The notes: a model not told the origin generated them from the sequence alone. A DNA stretch of 64,000 nucleotides from Barnesiella intestinihominis YIT 11860 (GCF_000296465.1 NZ_JH815205.1:449109-513108), one strand, 5' to 3'; positions 34,962-43,574 are shown, numbered from the stretch's first letter. Program-made: numbers and translations.

Positions 34962-35840
34962 TTATTTCAATTTATCGAACAAACCGATAATCCGTTCCAA
35001 ATCTTCTTCGTTCTTAAATGGAATAGATATTTTCCCTTTCCCTTTTTCATCACAGGTAAACTGAACCTTAGCGTTGAAGAAATCGGACAAATGCGATTTC
35101 AGCACATTATACTCTTGTCGCATCATAACTTTCTTCTGTGCTTTCTTACGGGCTCGCTCTCCTCCGGCAGATAAAGTTTTAGCCAAGTCTTCGACACTAC
35201 GCACACTCAATCCGTCGGACAATATACGCTCGTACAACTCCAACTGTAAAGCAGGGTCGGCAACAGACAACAACGCCCGAGCATGCCCCATATCGATACG
35301 TTTATCCCGCAATCCTATCTGTACCTCGGCCGGAAGTTTCAGCAAACGCAGATAGTTGGCTATCGTCGTCCTCTTCTTCCCGACCCGCTCACTCAGTTTT
35401 TCCTGTGTCAGTTGATACAACTCTATCAATTTCTGGAAAGCCAATGCAATCTCTATGGAGTTCAAGTCTTCCCGTTGAATGTTCTCAATAAGAGCCATCT
35501 CCATCAACGTTTCGTCCTCTACCGTTCTCACATAGGCGGGAATCGTTTCCAACCCGGCCATTTGTGCAGCTCTATATCGCCTCTCTCCGGCAATAATCTG
35601 ATAATTTCCACCATCTACCTGCCGCAACGAAATAGGCTGTATAATACCCAATTCCCGAATAGAGCTTGCCAATTCTTCGAGAGCTTCCTGATCGAATTCC
35701 CGACGAGGTTGATCGGGATTAGGCACAATCTGGGATAATTCTATTTCATGAATAGAAGATGTGCCGCTGGTTACAATGTTATCCATCGAAATCAACGCAT
35801 CCAAACCTCTACCCAATGCACTTCTTTTAGGAGTTGCCAT
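34962..35840 (-). CDS. parB: chromosome partitioning protein ParB
   Basis: A 292-aa parS-binding CTPase. N-terminal LGRGLDALI, then the ParB/Sulfiredoxin domain (about 28-118; IVPNPDQPRREFDQEALEELA, IAGERRYRAAQMAGL), a helix-turn-helix (about 140-200; LTQEKLSERVGKKRTTIANYLRLLKLP) and a C-terminal dimer region. Directly downstream of parA (20-bp gap). No parS-like GTTTCACGTGAAAC was found in the window. Confidence 0.96.
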   Translation of the reverse strand: MATPKRSALGRGLDALISMDNIVTSGTSSIHEIELSQIVPNPDQPRREFDQEALEELASSIRELGIIQPISLRQVDGGNYQIIAGERRYRAAQMAGLETIPAYVRTVEDETLMEMALIENIQREDLNSIEIALAFQKLIELYQLTQEKLSERVGKKRTTIANYLRLLKLPAEVQIGLRDKRIDMGHARALLSVADPALQLELYERILSDGLSVRSVEDLAKTLSAGGERARKKAQKKVMMRQEYNVLKSHLSDFFNAKVQFTCDEKGKGKISIPFKNEEDLERIIGLFDKLK

Positions 35841-35860
35841 AACTTATCGATTTTAGCCGC

Positions 35861-36625
35861 TTATCTATTTTTCATTATCAATTCTTTCGCCAGTTCCATG
35901 TGATTGACACTACCCCTCGACTCACAATCGTATAGCAAAGCCGGAAGCCCGTGACTCGGAGCCTCGCTCAAACGGATATTCCGTTGAATGACCGTATTAA
36001 ATACCAAGTTCCCGAAATGCCCCTTCAACTCTTCATAAATCTGATTAGCCAAACGCAAACGGGAATCATACATCGTTAACAAAAAGCCTTCGATTTCGAG
36101 CTGAGGATTCAATTTCGATTTTATGATCTTGATCGTGTTCAACAACTTGCTGATACCTTCCAAAGCGAAATACTCTGCCTGTACGGGAATAATAACAGAA
36201 TCGGCCGCCGTAAGAGCATTGACCGTAATCAATCCCAACGAAGGAGAACAGTCTATCAAAATATAATCATAATCGCCTCGCGCTTCGCTCAACACATGAG
36301 ATAAAACCCGCTCCCGATTTTTCAAATTCATCAATTCGAGTTCTGCTCCAACCAAATCGATATGAGAGGCGACCAAACCCAATCCCTCCACACAAGTTTC
36401 GACAACCGATTCCTTGATCGAGGATTGCCCCACCAAACATTCATAAATAGACGACTTCACCTGTTGCGGATCCACTCCCAAACCAGACGAAGCATTTGCT
36501 TGGGGATCGGCATCAATGAGCAAAACCTTCTTATCCAGAACCGCCAACGAAGTGGCCAAATTTATAGAAGTCGTTGTCTTTCCGACTCCTCCTTTTTGAT
36601 TTGCAATAGCGATAATTTTACCCAT
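35861..36625 (-). CDS. parA: chromosome partitioning ATPase ParA
   Basis: A 254-aa Soj/ParA ATPase. Deviant Walker A KGGVGKTTTSINLATSLA at about 11-28 (signature and catalytic lysines), Walker A' region LLIDADPQANASSGLGV, Walker B YILIDCSPSLGLITVNAL. It positions the ParB-parS complex on the nucleoid. First gene of the parA-parB-DUF5683-mltD unit. Its promoter was not recognised; the only near box (TATCTTTA, 36846-36839) is one base off and has no -33 partner. Confidence 0.97.
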   Translation of the reverse strand: MGKIIAIANQKGGVGKTTTSINLATSLAVLDKKVLLIDADPQANASSGLGVDPQQVKSSIYECLVGQSSIKESVVETCVEGLGLVASHIDLVGAELELMNLKNRERVLSHVLSEARGDYDYILIDCSPSLGLITVNALTAADSVIIPVQAEYFALEGISKLLNTIKIIKSKLNPQLEIEGFLLTMYDSRLRLANQIYEELKGHFGNLVFNTVIQRNIRLSEAPSHGLPALLYDCESRGSVNHMELAKELIMKNR

Positions 36626-36945
36626 ACTGTTATTTTTTCTTCACGAAGACAGTGTAGCCGGAAGCAAAACGAAATCCCATTTCTTGCGCCGAGATACCCT
36701 TTCTTCACGAGTTTCCCATCGCAAAGGAATATCTTTTAATTTGTATTTCATTCTCTCGGATGCCCGAAAATATCATAATTGTTGATAAGTGACCCTTTTT
36801 GTTGATAAATCAGCAGAATCACTTCTCCATTTTCTGCGTAAAGATACACTTTTTTTACAAGAATCCTATGAGGATAAAATCTGTCTTTTACCTATTTTAT
36901 GACTCCATATTATCCGTTAAAACATAAAAAACGAGTATTATTCAT
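36626..36945. other. divergent intergenic region between parA and surE
   Basis: No gene is supported. Two direct copies of TGTTGATAA (36780-36788 and 36800-36808, 20 bp apart) read TTATCAACA on the other strand, one base from the DnaA box TTATCCACA. There is nothing else resembling an origin here. The distal part merges into the surE promoter module. Confidence 0.3.
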
Positions 36946-37028
36946 TATCTTTGCATAAAGCAAAAAATGAAATGAGCCTCGGTATATCCGAGTGAACTTG
37001 TTTCGATTCACGTCTTACCCTATCTTTG
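36946..37028 (+). repeat. diverged hairpin-promoter module upstream of surE
   Basis: Two TATCTTTG boxes (36946-36953 and 37021-37028) lie 75 bp apart. Between them are the palindrome CTCGG-TATAT-CCGAG (36978-36992) and CTTG (36997-37000), 20 bp before the second box. The architecture matches the 87-bp module upstream of ssb, rsgA and the TPR gene, although the sequence is different. The second box lies 27 bp before the surE ATG. Confidence 0.65.
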
Positions 37029-37055
37029 TAATAGTCAAACATATTTTCTCTTTAT

Positions 37056-37841
37056 ATGAAAAAAATAACACGTTCTCATAAACCTCTCATTCTCATCACT
37101 AATGACGACGGCATACAAGCCAAAGGTATCCGCGAAGTTGCCGATTTTCTAAAACCCTTAGGAGATATTCTCATAGTCGCTCCGGATGCGCCCCGCTCGG
37201 GACAAAGCTCTGCAATTACCGTAACTTCTCCCCTTCGCATGAAAGTCGTCGAAGAGCGAGATGGGTTTCTCGCAATCCGAACCAACGGGACACCGGTCGA
37301 CTGTATCAAGTTGTCGATGAACATTCTTTTAGACGAACGCCCCGACTTAATCGTATCGGGTATTAACCACGGCTCCAATTCGGGAGTAAGTGTCATCTAT
37401 TCGGGAACAATGGGGGCTGTTTTTGAAGGAGCCTTATTACATATACCTTCTATCGGATTCTCCCTTTGCAATCACAAAGCCGATGCCGATTTTTCACACT
37501 GTCGGGAACTCATTTTGGACGTATGCCAAAAAGCATTGACCCATAACCACTGGCCCCAAAACATAGGACTTAATATCAATATTCCCGATGTGCCCCAACT
37601 CAAAGGCTCGAAGATTTGTAGAGCCGCACAAGGTCATTGGACCGAAGAATATGATTGCCGGACAGATCCTCACGGACAGGAATATTACTGGCTAACCGGA
37701 AAATTTAAAAATGCCGAACCCGAAGCAACCGATACAGACGAGTATTGGTTGGAACGTGGATATGCGACGATTGTTCCCTGCACAACAGACAACTCCGCCC
37801 TCAATATCCTCCCCGAACTATCGTCGGTTCTCGGAATATAA
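37056..37841 (+). CDS. surE: 5'/3'-nucleotidase SurE
   Basis: A 261-aa metal-dependent phosphatase acting on nucleoside monophosphates. N-terminal ILITNDDGIQAKGI carries the Asp-Asp metal pair; VAPDAPRSGQSSAIT has the catalytic Ser/Asn loop; NGTPVDCIKL and SGINHGSNSGVSVIYSGTMGAV are SurE signatures. Length is normal. Monocistronic, with a promoter module upstream and a terminator downstream. Confidence 0.96.
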   Translation: MKKITRSHKPLILITNDDGIQAKGIREVADFLKPLGDILIVAPDAPRSGQSSAITVTSPLRMKVVEERDGFLAIRTNGTPVDCIKLSMNILLDERPDLIVSGINHGSNSGVSVIYSGTMGAVFEGALLHIPSIGFSLCNHKADADFSHCRELILDVCQKALTHNHWPQNIGLNINIPDVPQLKGSKICRAAQGHWTEEYDCRTDPHGQEYYWLTGKFKNAEPEATDTDEYWLERGYATIVPCTTDNSALNILPELSSVLGI

Positions 37842-37870
37842 AAAGACTATCCAACACGACAATACAGATA

Positions 37871-37902
37871 AAAAAAGGCGGAAAACATTTCCCGCCTTTT
37901 TT
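37871..37902 (+). terminator. surE terminator
   Basis: Perfect 11-bp arms AAAAAAGGCGG (37871-37881) and CCGCCTTTTTT (37892-37902), ending in six T residues, 29 bp after the surE stop. Confidence 0.92.
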
Positions 37903-37919
37903 ATGAATACAAATTGAAT
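37902..37919 (+). promoter_or_regulatory. possible distal ARG box
   Basis: TATGAATACAAATTGAAT matches the Bacillus-type ARG box CATGAATAAAAATTCAAG at 14 of 18 positions by hand alignment. It lies 117 bp upstream of the argR ATG and partly overlaps the end of the surE terminator. Suggestive only. Confidence 0.3.
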
Positions 37920-37999
37920 GCACATGCAATAATGGTTTAAATATCACCCTATATTGTAAAAAATATACAAAATCTATTCTACCATTTTCATTTTTAAAC

Positions 38000-38024
38000 T
38001 ATATTTGCCGCATAATTATTCAAA
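38000..38024 (+). promoter_or_regulatory. argR -7 box with overlapping candidate ARG box
   Basis: TATATTTG (38000-38007) fits the TAnnTTTG -7 box. Overlapping its end, GCCGCATAATTATTCAAA (38007-38024) matches the ARG-box consensus AATGAATAATTATTCATT at 12 of 18 positions, with an intact right half ATAATTATTCA. The position at the presumed transcription start would suit autorepression of the operon by ArgR. Confidence 0.45.
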
Positions 38025-38036
38025 TATATCATAGGC

Positions 38037-38522
38037 ATGAAAAATAAAGTTGCCCGCTTACAAGCTATAAGAGAAATTATTATCCATTCAAGAGTAAAAA
38101 GCCAAGATGAAATCTTGAAAAAATTACACGAATTAGGATTTGATTTAACACAGGCTACTTTGTCCCGAGACCTGAAACAATTGAGGATTGCCAAAGTTCC
38201 CGGCAATGACGGTTCATATGTATATATTATGCCCGAAATAGGGAGTATAGGCAAATTGATGCAGGAAAAACTATCGGAGAATCCCGAGCGACAAATACCC
38301 GGAGGATTCATTTCCATTAATTTCTCAGGAAATTTGTCTGTAATTAAAACAAGACCGGGATATGCAGGAAGTCTCGCATACGATATAGATAGCAATACTC
38401 CTCCCGAAGTATTAGGAACTATTGCCGGAGACGATACGGTTTTGGTAATTCTGGAAGAAAACATATCCCATCAACAGGCCATGTTGGCTCTTTCGCCCTT
38501 TATCCCGGTTTTACATGACTAA
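38037..38522 (+). CDS. argR: arginine repressor ArgR
   Basis: A 161-aa hexameric regulator. N-terminal winged helix (about 1-75; ARLQAIREIIIHSRVKSQDEI, LGFDLTQATLSRDLKQLRI) and C-terminal arginine-binding oligomerisation domain (about 85-161; LSVIKTRPGYAGSLAYDID, VLGTIAGDDTVLVI), with the TIAGDDT motif of the ligand site. First gene of an arginine biosynthesis operon, which it presumably controls together with itself. Confidence 0.95.
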   Translation: MKNKVARLQAIREIIIHSRVKSQDEILKKLHELGFDLTQATLSRDLKQLRIAKVPGNDGSYVYIMPEIGSIGKLMQEKLSENPERQIPGGFISINFSGNLSVIKTRPGYAGSLAYDIDSNTPPEVLGTIAGDDTVLVILEENISHQQAMLALSPFIPVLHD

Positions 38523-38586
38523 TTTTTTAACTGATCCTATAACAACACCTACAACACCTCTTTTAAGGAGAAGAGGTTTACACATC

Positions 38587-39150
38587 ATGGAAGAAATAAA
38601 AGTATTTGTAGCCGACGAACGACACATTAAATACGTCGACACGATTCTCGACACAATCGAGAGAGCTGCAAAAATAAGAGGAACCGGAATTGCAAAGCGT
38701 TCTCCCGAATATGTAAAACAAAAAATGCTGGAAAGAAAAGCAATCATAGCATTGGACGGAGACAAGTTCGCCGGCTTCTGTTATATCGAAAGTTGGAGCA
38801 ACAAACAGTTTGTAGCCAACTCGGGATTAATCGTCGTCGATACTTATCGGGGACACGGTTTAGCCAAAAGAATCAAGCGCAAGGCTTTCGAGTTATCCCG
38901 CGAACGATTTCCGGAAGCCAAGATATTTGGGTTAACGACTGGCGAAGCAGTCATGAAAATAAATAACGAATTAGGATACAGACCCGTAGCATTTGCTTCG
39001 TTAACCGACGACCCTGCCTTTTGGAAAGGGTGCGAAAGTTGTGTGAACTTCGACATCTTGCAACGAAACAATCGACGCATGTGTCTCTGCACAGGCATGC
39101 TTTACGACCCTCACGAACATGAAAACAAAGACAACCAAGAACTCAAATAA
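38587..39150 (+). CDS. GNAT acetyltransferase in the ArgA position
   Basis: A 187-aa GNAT enzyme from the ATG at 38587, preceded by AAGGAGAAG about 15 bp upstream; an in-frame ATG at 38515 would overlap argR and lacks family support. The acyl-CoA loop is VVDTYRGHGLAKRIKRKAFEL (R/Q-x-x-G-x-G/A type). The C-terminal part carries Cys residues (KGCESCVNF, RRMCLCTGML). Between argR and argG it probably catalyses the first step, acylating glutamate. Bacteroides use N-succinyl intermediates in arginine synthesis, so the donor could be succinyl-CoA (inference). Confidence 0.8.
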   Translation: MEEIKVFVADERHIKYVDTILDTIERAAKIRGTGIAKRSPEYVKQKMLERKAIIALDGDKFAGFCYIESWSNKQFVANSGLIVVDTYRGHGLAKRIKRKAFELSRERFPEAKIFGLTTGEAVMKINNELGYRPVAFASLTDDPAFWKGCESCVNFDILQRNNRRMCLCTGMLYDPHEHENKDNQELK

Positions 39151-39160
39151 CAAAAACATC

Positions 39161-40363
39161 ATGGCAAAAAAGAAAGTAGTATTAGCTTTTAGCGGAGGCT
39201 TGGACACCTCGTTTTGCGTTAAATATCTATCGGAAGAATGCGGATACGATGTATATACAGCTATTGCCAACACCGGAGGTTTTAATCAAGAAGAATTAAA
39301 ATCCATCGAAGAACGAGCCTATAAATTGGGTGCGGTACAACATGCTACACTCGATATAACACAAGAATATTATCAGAAAAGTATCAAATACATGGTATTC
39401 GGGAATATTCTAAGAAACGGGACCTACCCTATTTCTGTCAGTTCCGAACGAATCTTCCAAGCCATAGCCATCATCAATTATGCCAAAGAAATCGGAACCG
39501 ATTATGTAGCGCACGGTAGTACCGGAGCCGGAAACGACCAAGTACGGTTCGACCTTACATTCCAAATATTGGCTCCCGAAATCGGGATTATCACTCCGAC
39601 CCGAGATATGACATTGACTCGTGAATACGAAATAGAATATCTCAAAAAGCACGGATATACAGCCGACTTCAAAAAAATGGAATACTCTATAAACAAAGGT
39701 TTGTGGGGAACGAGTATAGGAGGTAAAGAGACGCTAAAAAGCGACCAAACCCTGCCGGAGTCGGCCTATCCGTCACAAATGACAGCTACTCAAAGCAAGA
39801 CTATCACGCTCGATTTCGTCAAAGGTGAAATCGCCGGGATCAATGGAAAAGCATACGACAATAAAGTCGCTGCGATCCAAGACCTCGAAGCGCTCGCCGC
39901 TCCCTATGCCATAGGACGCGATATGCACATCGGAGATACGATCATCGGTATTAAAGGCAGAGTCGGATTCGAAGCAGCCGCACCCATGCTTATTATCGCC
40001 GCACATAAGATGTTGGAAAAACACACCCTCACCAAGTGGCAACAATATTGGAAAGATCAAGTAGGCACGTGGTATGGAATGTTTTTACACGAAGCTCAAT
40101 ACCTCGAACCAGTCATGCGCGATATAGAGGCTTTTCTCGATAGTTCGCAACAAAACGTTACCGGACGTGTAATCATCGAACTACACCCTTATCGCTATGT
40201 TTTAGTGGGGGTCGAAAGCGATTACGATCTCATGAAATCGGACTTTGGCGAATACGGCGAAGTAAATAAAGCGTGGAGTGCCGACGATGTAAAGGGCTTT
40301 ACCAAAATTCTGGGCAACCAAATGAAAATTTTCTATTCCGTACAAAATAAAAACAAAAAATAA
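39161..40363 (+). CDS. argG: argininosuccinate synthase
   Basis: A 400-aa ATP-dependent enzyme joining citrulline and aspartate. Start at M(AKKKVVLAFSGGLDTS), 10 bp after the GNAT stop; an in-frame ATG at 39119 lies inside the GNAT gene. Motifs: AFSGGLDTS (PP-loop), VAHGSTGAGNDQVRFD (ATP/citrulline loop), EYSINKGLWGTSIGGKE. Second enzyme gene of the operon. Confidence 0.95.
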   Translation: MAKKKVVLAFSGGLDTSFCVKYLSEECGYDVYTAIANTGGFNQEELKSIEERAYKLGAVQHATLDITQEYYQKSIKYMVFGNILRNGTYPISVSSERIFQAIAIINYAKEIGTDYVAHGSTGAGNDQVRFDLTFQILAPEIGIITPTRDMTLTREYEIEYLKKHGYTADFKKMEYSINKGLWGTSIGGKETLKSDQTLPESAYPSQMTATQSKTITLDFVKGEIAGINGKAYDNKVAAIQDLEALAAPYAIGRDMHIGDTIIGIKGRVGFEAAAPMLIIAAHKMLEKHTLTKWQQYWKDQVGTWYGMFLHEAQYLEPVMRDIEAFLDSSQQNVTGRVIIELHPYRYVLVGVESDYDLMKSDFGEYGEVNKAWSADDVKGFTKILGNQMKIFYSVQNKNKK

Positions 40364-40405
40364 ATTGTAGATTAGACGCTGAATTAAACTATTAAACCCG
40401 TAATT

Positions 40406-41374
40406 ATGATAAAAGTAGGTATCATCGGAGGGGCCGGCTACACCGCCGGAGAACTTATAAGACTATTGATCAACCACCCCGATGTAGAAATCATTTTCGT
40501 TCACAGTGAAAGTAACGCCGGAAACAAAATTACCGACATACATACCGGCCTGTTCGGTGAAACCGATCTCATATTCACCAGCGAAACTCCTTTCGACGAG
40601 ATAGACCTGCTTTTCTTCTGCACGGCACACGGAGATACCCGTAAATTCATAGAGAGTCACAACCTTCCCGAAGAACTGCGCATCATCGATTTATCGACCG
40701 ACTATCGGCTCGATGCTCCCGGTAATGACTTCATATACGGTCTGCCCGAATTGAACAGGAAATACATCATTCGTTCTAAACGAGTGGCCAATCCCGGCTG
40801 TTTTGCTACGGCCATTCAATTGGCTCTGCTGCCATTGGCAAAAAATCTGCTGCTGAACAATGAAATCCATGTGCACGCAATCACCGGATCGACAGGAGCC
40901 GGACAAAAACCGTCGCAGACGTCTCATTTCAGTTGGCGCAACGACAATATTTCCATTTATAAACCTTTCACTCATCAACATTTGGACGAAATACGCCAGA
41001 GCCTGTCCAAACTGCAAAACAGTTTCTCGGCTCCGATCAACTTTATTCCGGTCAGAGGGAATTTCTCTCGGGGTATTTTCGCTTCGCTGTATCTCGACTG
41101 CCCTGTCGAAATAGAGCTATTGAAAGATTTATACAATTCATATTACGACGATCATAATTTTACATTTCTCACCGACAAAATGCCCGACTTGAAACAAGTT
41201 GTCAATACCAATAAATGTCTGTTGTATCTCGAAAAACATGATAACAAACTGCTCATCGTTTCTGTGATCGACAATTTATTAAAAGGGGCATCGGGACAAG
41301 CTGTGCATAACATGAATCTGCTTTTCGGATTGCATGAACGGGTTGGCTTGCATTTAAAACCATCGGCTTTTTAA
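40406..41374 (+). CDS. argC: N-acetyl(succinyl)-gamma-glutamyl-phosphate reductase
   Basis: A 322-aa NADPH-dependent reductase making the glutamate semialdehyde intermediate of arginine synthesis. N-terminal Rossmann motif GIIGGAGYTAGELIRLL; active-site cysteine in VANPGCFATAIQL; ITGSTGAGQKPSQTSHFSWR; C-terminal dimer motif LLKGASGQAVHNMNLLFGL. In Bacteroidetes the substrate may be the succinylated form. 9-bp gap to argD. Confidence 0.95.
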   Translation: MIKVGIIGGAGYTAGELIRLLINHPDVEIIFVHSESNAGNKITDIHTGLFGETDLIFTSETPFDEIDLLFFCTAHGDTRKFIESHNLPEELRIIDLSTDYRLDAPGNDFIYGLPELNRKYIIRSKRVANPGCFATAIQLALLPLAKNLLLNNEIHVHAITGSTGAGQKPSQTSHFSWRNDNISIYKPFTHQHLDEIRQSLSKLQNSFSAPINFIPVRGNFSRGIFASLYLDCPVEIELLKDLYNSYYDDHNFTFLTDKMPDLKQVVNTNKCLLYLEKHDNKLLIVSVIDNLLKGASGQAVHNMNLLFGLHERVGLHLKPSAF

Positions 41375-41383
41375 CAAAAAGAT

Positions 41384-42508
41384 ATGAAACTTTTCGACGT
41401 ATATCCCCTGTTCGATATAGAAATAAAATCGGGGAAAGGCTGTTATACTTACGATACAGAAGGGAATGAATATCTCGACCTCTACGGTGGTCATGCCGTC
41501 ATTTCCATCGGACACTCGCACCCTTATTATATAAACAAAATCACCGAACAGGCACAAAGACTTACATTTTACTCCAACTCGGTCAAAAACAGTCTCCAAC
41601 AGCAATTGGCAGATAAATTAGGGAAAATATCGGGATACGAAGACTATTCCCTATTCCTCATCAATTCGGGAGCGGAAGCCAATGAAAACGCTTTGAAGCT
41701 GGCCTCGTTCCACACGGGAAAGAAAAAGGTAATAGCTTTCTCCAAAGCATTTCACGGGAGAACCTCTGCCGCAGTGAAAGTAACCGACAACCCCAAAATA
41801 GTCGCTCCCATCAACGACACTTTTGAAGTGGCTTTTTTACCGCTCAACGACATCGAACGAGTGAAAAAAGAAATTTCGAAGGGAGATGTCTGCGCCGTTA
41901 TTATCGAAGGCATACAAGGTGTAGGAGGAATACAAGTACCCGACACACAATTTTTGAAAGAACTTAGAAATATATGTACACAAAATCAGGTCGTTCTCAT
42001 TCTCGATGAAGTACAATCGGGATATGGTCGAACCGGAAAATTTTTCGCACACCAACACTCCGGCATACGCCCCGATTTGATTACTGTCGCAAAAGGAATG
42101 GGCAACGGATTTCCCATCGGCGGGGTCCTCATCAGCCCTGCTTTCACACCGGTCTACGGTATGTTAGGAACCACCTTCGGAGGGAATCATTTAGCCTGCA
42201 CCGCCGCTTGTGCTGTCCTCGATGTCATGCAAAAAGAAAATTTAATCGAGAATGCAGCCACTGTCGGAGAGTATCTCATATCCCAGCTCAAAACAATACC
42301 GCAAATTAAAGAAATAAGAGGTAAAGGCCTAATGATAGGACTCGAATTCGATTACCCGGTCAAAGAACTTCGGAACAAGCTACTCTTCGAGCAACATGTA
42401 TTTACGGGAGCTTCGGGAACGAATGTCATTCGACTGCTTCCGCCCCTGACGCTATCCAAAGAACAAGCAGATAGTTTTATCGGCAAACTTAAAAACATAC
42501 TCTCATGA
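41384..42508 (+). CDS. argD: acetyl/succinylornithine aminotransferase
   Basis: A 374-aa class-III PLP aminotransferase. DLYGGHAVISIGHSHP near the N-terminus, NSGAEANENALKLA (PLP phosphate binding), KAFHGRTSAAVKVTDNP, LILDEVQSGYGRTGKFFAHQH and the PLP lysine in VAKGMGNGFPIGG. It converts the ArgC product to N-acylornithine. Overlaps proC by 4 bp (ATGA), showing translational coupling. Confidence 0.94.
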   Translation: MKLFDVYPLFDIEIKSGKGCYTYDTEGNEYLDLYGGHAVISIGHSHPYYINKITEQAQRLTFYSNSVKNSLQQQLADKLGKISGYEDYSLFLINSGAEANENALKLASFHTGKKKVIAFSKAFHGRTSAAVKVTDNPKIVAPINDTFEVAFLPLNDIERVKKEISKGDVCAVIIEGIQGVGGIQVPDTQFLKELRNICTQNQVVLILDEVQSGYGRTGKFFAHQHSGIRPDLITVAKGMGNGFPIGGVLISPAFTPVYGMLGTTFGGNHLACTAACAVLDVMQKENLIENAATVGEYLISQLKTIPQIKEIRGKGLMIGLEFDYPVKELRNKLLFEQHVFTGASGTNVIRLLPPLTLSKEQADSFIGKLKNILS

Positions 42509-43293
42509 AGATATCAATTATCGGAGGCGGGAACATGGGGGGAGCCATAGCCCGCGGATTATCTCAAAGTTCAATCGTTGCCCCGTCGGAAATCACAGTC
42601 AGTAACCGAGGAGAAGAAAAACTAAACGAACTCAAATCTTTTAATCCTTCGATTCATACGACCACCGACAACAAAGAAGCCGTCAAAGAAGCCGATGTTA
42701 TCATTTTGGCCGTTAAACCCTGGATACTCGACAGTGTGGCATACGACATACGTGAAGTGCTGGACTTTCCCCGGCAAATCATCGTTTCGGTGGTAGCGGG
42801 TATCACATTGGAAAGATTGTCCGAATTATTCTCATCGGAAGATGCGGCTCCGGCTATTTTTAGAGTAATACCCAATACGGCCGTCTCTATTCGACAAAGT
42901 ATGACTCTCATTTCGCCCTACAATGCCGTACCGGAACAAATAGATTATATTCGGTCTCTATTCGACAGCCTCGGGAAAAGCCTTCTCATCGAAGAGAATC
43001 TGATGACAGCAGGGACAGCACTCTGCTCCTGCGGAACAGCTTTTGTCATGCGTTATATGAGAGCGGCCATCGAAGGTGGAATAGAAATGGGAATTTATCC
43101 CAAAGATGCGGCTTTACTCGTAGAACAAACGGTCAAAGGTGCAGCGGAATTATTATTGACTAACGGCTCCCACCCCGAAGTCGAGATAGACAAAGTAACT
43201 ACTCCCGGCGGTATTACCATAAAAGGTCTGAACGAAATGGAAGCCGCAGGATTCTCCTCCGCAGTTATCCGAGGATTGAAAGCCGCCAAATAA
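42505..43293 (+). CDS. proC: pyrroline-5-carboxylate reductase
   Basis: A 262-aa NAD(P)H-dependent enzyme making proline. Rossmann start MKISIIGGGNMGGAIARGL, then ILAVKPW, VVAGITLERL, FRVIPNTAVSIRQSM (substrate loop), GTALCSCGTAFVMRYMRAAIEGG and the signature LLTNGSHPEVEIDKVTTPGG. Its place as the last gene of the arginine operon links proline to arginine and ornithine metabolism. Followed by a strong terminator. Confidence 0.95.
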   Translation: MKISIIGGGNMGGAIARGLSQSSIVAPSEITVSNRGEEKLNELKSFNPSIHTTTDNKEAVKEADVIILAVKPWILDSVAYDIREVLDFPRQIIVSVVAGITLERLSELFSSEDAAPAIFRVIPNTAVSIRQSMTLISPYNAVPEQIDYIRSLFDSLGKSLLIEENLMTAGTALCSCGTAFVMRYMRAAIEGGIEMGIYPKDAALLVEQTVKGAAELLLTNGSHPEVEIDKVTTPGGITIKGLNEMEAAGFSSAVIRGLKAAK

Positions 43294-43326
43294 CAAAATC
43301 GGGTTCTATTCTCACTACCATCATAA

Positions 43327-43357
43327 GCCCCGTTAGAGCAGACTAACGGGGCATTTT
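43327..43357 (+). terminator. terminator of the arginine operon
   Basis: Perfect 10-bp arms GCCCCGTTAG (43327-43336) and CTAACGGGGC (43343-43352) with a 6-nt loop, followed by ATTTTTG. It lies 33 bp after the proC stop. Confidence 0.92.
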
Positions 43358-43456
43358 TGTAAACCATACAAGGAGTCGTTTGTTTTCTTTTCGATTATAT
43401 TGGTTACCAATCAAAGATAAGATACACCTTAACTCAAAAAAAACGAATAGACCTGT

Positions 43457-43487
43457 CTTGTTCTATGCGTAACTTTCACTATCTTTG
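43457..43487 (+). promoter_or_regulatory. distal ssb promoter
   Basis: CTTG (43457-43460), 19-bp spacer, TATCTTTG (43480-43487). It lies directly upstream of the 87-bp module that carries the proximal promoter, so ssb appears to have tandem promoters. Confidence 0.55.
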
Positions 43488-43574
43488 ACGCTACGAAGAT
43501 ACGATGCGATTCGGCATAGCCAAGCCGGAAACAAGATTTCCGTTTGCTTCTGCTCTCATCTTTCACTATCTTTG
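43480..43574 (+). repeat. 87-bp hairpin-promoter module upstream of ssb
   Basis: Bounded by TATCTTTG at 43480-43487 and 43567-43574, exactly 87 bp apart. It contains GATGCGATTCGGCATAGCCA, the palindrome CGGAAA-CAAGA-TTTCCG (43526-43542) and the abutting -33 TTTG (43543-43546), 20 bp before the closing -7 box. By hand alignment it matches the rsgA unit at 72 of 87 positions. The -7 box ends 29 bp before the ssb ATG. Confidence 0.85.

Noticed and set aside
36626-37055. Search for a parS site next to parAB
   Set aside because: No sequence close to GTTTCACGTGAAAC is present; fragments such as GTTTCGATTCACG are too far from the consensus.
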